Shown here one piece after another: positions 5,876 through 9,545 of a DNA stretch of 9,545 nt (the first letter of the stretch is position 1; each line of letters opens with the position of its first letter). The DNA is taken from the NCBI GenBank assembly GCA_002712565.1, contig PAUA01000032.1, positions 9,373 through 18,917 of the forward strand. The letters are read 5' to 3'. This DNA comes from Gemmatimonadota bacterium. GTDB lineage: Bacteria > Gemmatimonadota > Gemmatimonadetes > Longimicrobiales > UBA6960. Below the pieces are notes generated by a model. That model saw nothing but the letters and a program-made list of their open reading frames with translations, did no database searches and had not been told where the DNA came from. The position numbers and the translations under genes were made by a program.

Positions 5876-7929
5876 CTTCGTACGGCCAGAGCGGGCCGTT
5901 CGCCTCCAGTCTTGGTCGTGGAGCGCGAAACAGTTGGAGTGGAGCCTCGAGAAGGCCACAGTCCAATGATCCCGCCCAAGGTGAGGACGAATCCGCCATA
6001 CCAGATCCAGCCCACCAGTACGTTGACCTGCACCTTGAAGGTCGCACGCTGAGCTGCAGCATCATTCTCGAAAGCGGCACCGAGATCGTTTACGTTGTCG
6101 AGGATCAGGTAGAGGTCTTCGAGAAGGTAGGAGTTGACCCCCACGTTCGAAATCGGTGACTCTTCCCACTTGACGTAGAGGACCTTCTCCGCCCTGAGGG
6201 ATTCGACTGGCCGGCCATCTCGCTCGACGGTCATCAGGGCTACTGCCTGCCGCACCATGTTCTCGCCGCGAGGCGACGACAATCCCTGGTAAGTGAGCGC
6301 GTATTCGTGTCCGAACGGAGACTCGATCGTGACTGTCTCACCAGGATCGATGGTCTGAACGATTTCGCGATTAAAAGCTACGCCGGCAAACGCAGTGAAA
6401 ATCATCACCACGCCGACGTGTACGATGTATCCTCCCCAGCGGCGCCGATTCCGGCTCACGAGGTGGTAGAAGGCCAGGAGATGACCCTCGCCCTCGATGC
6501 GGGCCCGTGCCTTGGTACCCTTCACGAACTCGACGATGATGATGGTCATCACGAAGGCGGACAGCCCGAATGTCAGCAGAGCCATCCCGTGGTTCACACC
6601 TCTCAGGAACAACGCCCCGACGACCATCGCACCCACGATGACCGGCATGCGAAAGTTTTTCACAAGATTGCGACGCGAAGCCTTTCGCCACGCGATGACC
6701 GGTCCGATCCCCATCAAGGCGAGCAACGCCAATCCGATCGGCAGGTTGACCCGGTTGAAAAATGGCGGACCAACCGCGATGGCCTGGCCCGTCAGACCCT
6801 CGGTGATGAGCGGGAACAGCGTCCCCCACAGGATGGTGAAGGCCGCACCTAGAAGAATCAGATTATTGAACAAGAATGCCGATTCTCGGGATAGAAACGA
6901 CTGAATCTGATTCTCGCTCTTGAGTTGCGGGTACCGCCACGCGATCAGCAGGATACAAACCCCGGTCATCACTCCCATGAAAGCGAGGAAGATGAACGCT
7001 ATCGTAGTGTTTTCGGCGAATGTATGAACCGACTCGATCAGGCCTGACCGCGTCAGGAAGGTCGCGAAAATCGTCAGCAGGAACGTGAGGGTCACGAGGC
7101 CCATGTTCCAAACCTTGAGCATCCCCCGGTTTTCCTGAATCTGGATCGAGTGGAGGAAGGCCGTCGCCGTCAGCCAGGGCAACACTGACGCGTTCTCCAC
7201 CGGATCCCAGAACCAGAATCCACCCCAGCCGAGTTCCAGGTACGCCCAGCGCATGCCGAAGATGATGCCGTTCGCCAAGAAGAACCAAGACAGCAGGATC
7301 CAGCGCCGTGTGATCAGGATCCAGCGCGTATCTAACTTCCCACTGAGCAACGCCGACATCGCGAAAGCGAACGGAATCGTGAACGCAGTGAACCCCAAGT
7401 ACAGAGTGGGCGGATGGATCGACATCCAGTAGTTCTGAAGCTGCGGGTTGAGCCCCCGGCCGTCGGCGGGCGCAAAGGGCAGCCTCTCGAACGGATTCAC
7501 CTCCGCGAACAACAACACCACCAGGAAGAAGCTGGAAATCGTGAGAAGTATGCCGACCACGTAGGGCATGAACTCCCGGTTCTTCTCCCGGTTCGTGAAG
7601 ACCGCAGCAGCGGAGAAGAAAGAAAGGAGCAGCACCCAGAACACCAACGACCCGCGCTGGCCGGCCCAGAGGCCCGAGATCTTGTAGAACAGCGACAGTT
7701 CGCGGTTGGAGTAGTTCGCGACGTACCAGTACTCGAAGCTGTCGGTCACGAAGGCGGTTATGATCCCCGCCGACGTCAGGACCAGCAGGAAGAAGACGGC
7801 GTAGGCGCAATGCTCGGCGCTCCGAACGAAGTCGCCGCGTTCCTTACGCCCACCGATGAATCCGGCCGCTGCTCCCCAGATTCCGATCGGTAGTGCAATC
7901 CAGAGAGCAAGCTCTCCGAGGAAGATCAC
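5872..7929 (-). CDS. ccmF: Cytochrome c maturation protein CcmF (heme lyase subunit)
   Basis: CcmF takes heme from holo-CcmE and ligates it to the CxxCH motif of apocytochrome c on the outer face of the cytoplasmic membrane. The 685-residue protein is polytopic. The family blocks are KISGLWAGQRGSLVFW (83-98), HPPTLYLG (172-179) and the WWD heme-handling motif WGGFWFWDPVENASVLPWL (235-253). The four histidines expected as heme ligands are present: 172, 260, 303 and 504. A large extracytoplasmic domain (about 520-635) is followed by a final membrane segment (about 637-658). The basic tail (about 659-685) looks slightly extended. Translation starts at a GTG (7929) that overlaps the ccmE stop by 4 bases, so the two are coupled. 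The stop codon lies inside the 14-bp tandem repeat. Confidence 0.97.
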   Translation of the reverse strand: MIFLGELALWIALPIGIWGAAAGFIGGRKERGDFVRSAEHCAYAVFFLLVLTSAGIITAFVTDSFEYWYVANYSNRELSLFYKISGLWAGQRGSLVFWVLLLSFFSAAAVFTNREKNREFMPYVVGILLTISSFFLVVLLFAEVNPFERLPFAPADGRGLNPQLQNYWMSIHPPTLYLGFTAFTIPFAFAMSALLSGKLDTRWILITRRWILLSWFFLANGIIFGMRWAYLELGWGGFWFWDPVENASVLPWLTATAFLHSIQIQENRGMLKVWNMGLVTLTFLLTIFATFLTRSGLIESVHTFAENTTIAFIFLAFMGVMTGVCILLIAWRYPQLKSENQIQSFLSRESAFLFNNLILLGAAFTILWGTLFPLITEGLTGQAIAVGPPFFNRVNLPIGLALLALMGIGPVIAWRKASRRNLVKNFRMPVIVGAMVVGALFLRGVNHGMALLTFGLSAFVMTIIIVEFVKGTKARARIEGEGHLLAFYHLVSRNRRRWGGYIVHVGVVMIFTAFAGVAFNREIVQTIDPGETVTIESPFGHEYALTYQGLSSPRGENMVRQAVALMTVERDGRPVESLRAEKVLYVKWEESPISNVGVNSYLLEDLYLILDNVNDLGAAFENDAAAQRATFKVQVNVLVGWIWYGGFVLTLGGIIGLWPSRGSTPTVSRSTTKTGGERPALAVRS

Positions 7930-8354
7930 CCTAGCAGTTCCTCAGGCGTAGCTTCGTAACGACTGCCACACTTCGCGAGAACGACTGTGGCTTCGAAAAC
8001 GCCATCCGCCCGGTATCGACCCTCGACGACCACATCCACATTCTCCGTGTCGTTGAAGGTATCGGGGAGTATGTCCCGGTATTCCACAGCAAAGCTCACC
8101 GACTCGTCCAAAAGATCGATGACCGTGAAGCGGTGCAATAGCTCGTCTTGCTCTCGATTCCATGAGCCCGGCTCGACACGCCCACTCACCTTGACGCCTA
8201 CCTCGTGGAACGTCGGATCCGCCTCCACCCGGGTCATCAACTCGACAGGCGTGAGGTAGTACATCATCGATTCGCTGATGCCGGTCCAGATGAGGTAGGT
8301 GACAACCAAAGCCACACCCCCCAATCCAGCGAAAAACTTACCGTTATCTCTCAT
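7926..8354 (-). CDS. ccmE: Cytochrome c maturation heme chaperone CcmE, CxxxY (cysteine) variant
   Basis: CcmE is a membrane-anchored periplasmic heme chaperone that binds heme covalently and passes it to CcmF. The 142-residue protein has an N-terminal membrane segment (about 7-26), then the beta-barrel domain with YYLTPVEL (32-39), VKVSGRV (54-60), LPDTF (96-100) and VDVVVEGRY (106-114). Classical CcmE binds heme through His in HxxxY (context LAKHxxxY). Here the equivalent is LAKCGSRY, Cys129 to Tyr133. This is the CxxxY variant known from some deltaproteobacteria and archaea. The start ATG at 8354 has no clear Shine-Dalgarno sequence. ccmF follows with a 4-base overlap. ccmA, ccmB, ccmC, ccmG and ccmH are not in the window, so the ccm genes are split between loci or partly missing. 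Confidence 0.95.
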   Translation of the reverse strand: MRDNGKFFAGLGGVALVVTYLIWTGISESMMYYLTPVELMTRVEADPTFHEVGVKVSGRVEPGSWNREQDELLHRFTVIDLLDESVSFAVEYRDILPDTFNDTENVDVVVEGRYRADGVFEATVVLAKCGSRYEATPEELLG

Positions 8355-8396
8355 AATGGCGGCCCGGTGCGTGTTAGATGGATGGATGGCCCACCC

Positions 8397-8726
8397 TCAC
8401 CCAGTAGGTGAATATATCCATGCTAGGGGGCAACGCAAACCATCACGGACAACCGGATACGGATCTCCGGAGCCCTCTACCTCTACGTTATCTAAATTAA
8501 TAGAGGGGAGGTACAGCGTTCCGAGGTTCCCACGACTTGATCTGGCGCCCGTGCTGGCGAGGTAGAGCGGCCCAGGCATTCCTCGTCAGAGCGGAAGTCG
8601 TACTCGGACTCTCCCACGGTGATTTCATCACCGCCGACCGTTACAGTGTTCTCGAAGGATTGAGCGAACGCGAAAATACCCCGAAACGACACACTTATAG
8701 CCAAGACAACTAAAAACTTGCCCCAT
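8397..8726 (-). pseudogene. Probable small exported protein gene with two compensating frameshifts
   Basis: Reading from the ATG at 8726, the sequence becomes a classical signal peptide only if one G of the GGGG at 8721-8724 is dropped. It then reads MGKFLVVLAISVSF followed by RGIFAFA-Q, where cleavage would be expected. The same frame continues through NTVTVGGDEITVGESEYDF and SDEECLGR. A second shift of opposite sign near 8565-8590 leads into LYLASTGARSS, GTLYLPSINLDNVEVEG and GDPYPVVRDGL, ending at a TGA at 8397. The second segment is in frame with the original ATG, so the two shifts cancel and the total is about 110 codons. As it stands, the frame from the ATG hits a TGA early. No family is recognised. 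It could be a decayed gene, two sequencing errors, or a chance pattern. If real, it fills most of the gltD-ccmE gap. Confidence 0.4.
8411..8438 (-). promoter_or_regulatory. Candidate promoter for ccmE-ccmF
   Basis: On the minus strand a TATATT (-10 like, 5 of 6 to TATAAT) at 8416-8411 lies 16 bases after TTGCGT (-35 like, only TTG conserved) at 8438-8433. Transcription would begin near 8404, about 50 bases before the ccmE ATG. It lies inside the 3' end of the proposed frameshifted gene. This is a pattern match only. Promoter consensus in this lineage is not known to me. Confidence 0.25.
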
Positions 8727-8865
8727 TATCTAATCCTATCACATAGGGTAGGAATAACTAAGAGCGTAGAGGGATCAGGACTGTCCAGATGCCCCGCGGA
8801 GTGAAGGCGATACTCTCCAAACGTCAAAATGGGAAAGCCCCCAGCGCGTACCCTATCGTGGTGCC

Positions 8866-9545
8866 TCAACGAGGCAAAGTACTCACCCCCATCAAGAAAT
8901 CATCCACAGATCGGGCGCACTGGCGTCCCTCACGGATCGCCCAGACGACGAGGGACTGACCCCTGCGCATGTCCCCGGCAGTAAAAACTTTGTCGATTGA
9001 GGTCCGGTACGCCTCAGTGTCGGCCGCGACATTGCCGCTCCGGTCTAGGTCGACTCCGAGCTGTTCGAGCATTCCCTCACGAACCGGGTGCACAAATCCC
9101 ATGGCCAGCAGGACGAGATCTGCATCGATCTCAAATTCAGTGCCCTCAATACGCTCGAGTCTTGGGGTCAGTCGCACCCCATGCAGCGCGCGCACCTTAC
9201 CGTTATCACCGGAGAACGCTTCAGTGGCCACGCTCCAGTCACGATCGCCTCCTTCCTCCTGAGAGGAGGAAGTGCGCATCTTGAGGGGCCATTCTGGCCA
9301 CGTGGTCCCCTTATCCTCCTTGCGAGGAGGCTTCGAAAGGATCTCAAACTGAGTCACGGATTTTGCTTTCTGCCGCCACGACGTTCCGATACAGTCAGAT
9401 CCGGTGTCACCACCACCGATCACTACCACGTGCTTGCCGGTGGCTAGAATCTTCTCATCTGGGAGAGTTAGCTCGCCCGAGTTACGTCGATTCTGCTGTG
9501 CAAGGAAGTCCATCGCGAAGTGGATGCCATCTAACTCGCGACCCG
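8866..9545 (-). CDS. gltD: Glutamate synthase small (beta) subunit, C-terminal part; N-terminus outside window
   Basis: GltD takes electrons from NAD(P)H through FAD and passes them to the large subunit GltB, which makes two glutamates from glutamine and 2-oxoglutarate. About 225 codons are visible, open to the window edge, beginning [18 protein letters not shown]. They carry the NAD(P)H-binding Rossmann motif [20 protein letters not shown]. They also carry [11 protein letters not shown] and the closing FAD-binding block [22 protein letters not shown], ending [10 protein letters not shown]. The 4Fe-4S binding N-terminal half lies upstream. The ATG at 9513 is internal and is not the start. GltD-like subunits also occur in other oxidoreductases, but ATGFVHP-type and FAMDFL sequence point to glutamate synthase itself. 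gltB would be expected upstream. No clear terminator follows the stop. Confidence 0.93.
   Translation of the reverse strand, partial: GRELDGIHFAMDFLAQQNRRNSGELTLPDEKILATGKHVVVIGGGDTGSDCIGTSWRQKAKSVTQFEILSKPPRKEDKGTTWPEWPLKMRTSSSQEEGGDRDWSVATEAFSGDNGKVRALHGVRLTPRLERIEGTEFEIDADLVLLAMGFVHPVREGMLEQLGVDLDRSGNVAADTEAYRTSIDKVFTAGDMRRGQSLVVWAIREGRQCARSVDDFLMGVSTLPR

Noticed and set aside
6863..7810. 315-codon minus-strand open frame within ccmF.
   Set aside because: Alternative frame of ccmF. The ccmF frame carries all conserved motifs and histidines.
8377..8390. GATG tetranucleotide repeat (three copies) upstream of ccmE, possible phase-variable tract.
   Set aside because: Only about three copies, outside any reading frame, too short to expect frequent slippage.
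8617..8633. Perfect 7-bp inverted repeat CGGTGAT-TTC-ATCACCG, a possible terminator or operator.
   Set aside because: No T-tract follows on either strand, and on the minus strand it encodes GGDEITV within the proposed exported-protein frame, so it is better explained as coding sequence.

Overview
The window is a bacterial chromosome segment in which every gene I can support lies on the minus strand, so transcription runs from base 9545 towards base 1. The contents are core housekeeping genes plus a cytochrome c maturation block. This indicates a diderm bacterium with c-type cytochromes and ammonium assimilation through glutamate synthase. The run recR, small membrane protein, MglA-type GTPase, pgsA, cinA, grpE, dnaJ and a CcmE of the CxxxY type together suggest a Gemmatimonadota-like or similar non-proteobacterial lineage. 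That placement is my inference and is not proven by anything in the window. No tRNA, rRNA, CRISPR array or intact insertion sequence was seen.

Layout in the direction of transcription: (1) 9545-8866 is the C-terminal part of gltD, the glutamate synthase small subunit, cut by the window edge. (2) 8726-8397 is a probable small exported-protein gene that reads through only if two mutually compensating frameshifts are accepted. (3) 8354-5290 holds ccmE, ccmF and a membrane-anchored CcmI-like/zinc-ribbon protein. The first two overlap by 4 bases. The last two are joined by a 14-bp tandem repeat that carries both the ccmF stop and the next start codon. (4) 5289-4910 has no convincing gene. (5) 4909-1633 is a tight run of recR, a 100-residue membrane-anchored protein, the C-terminal half of an MglA-like GTPase, pgsA and cinA, with gaps of only 1 to 8 bases, so probably one operon. 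(6) 1446-1 holds grpE followed 9 bases later by dnaJ, which runs off the window.

Functionally, CcmE and CcmF carry and ligate heme to apocytochromes outside the cytoplasmic membrane, and the third ccm-block protein is presumably an accessory factor. RecR acts in recombinational repair, PgsA in phosphatidylglycerol synthesis, and CinA in pyridine nucleotide salvage. GrpE and DnaJ are the co-chaperones of DnaK, which is not in the window.

The points most worth a second look are the 14-bp translation-start-bearing repeat (5806-5875), the heme-binding Cys in CcmE, the MglA-like gene lacking its nucleotide-binding half, and the compensated double frameshift upstream of ccmE.
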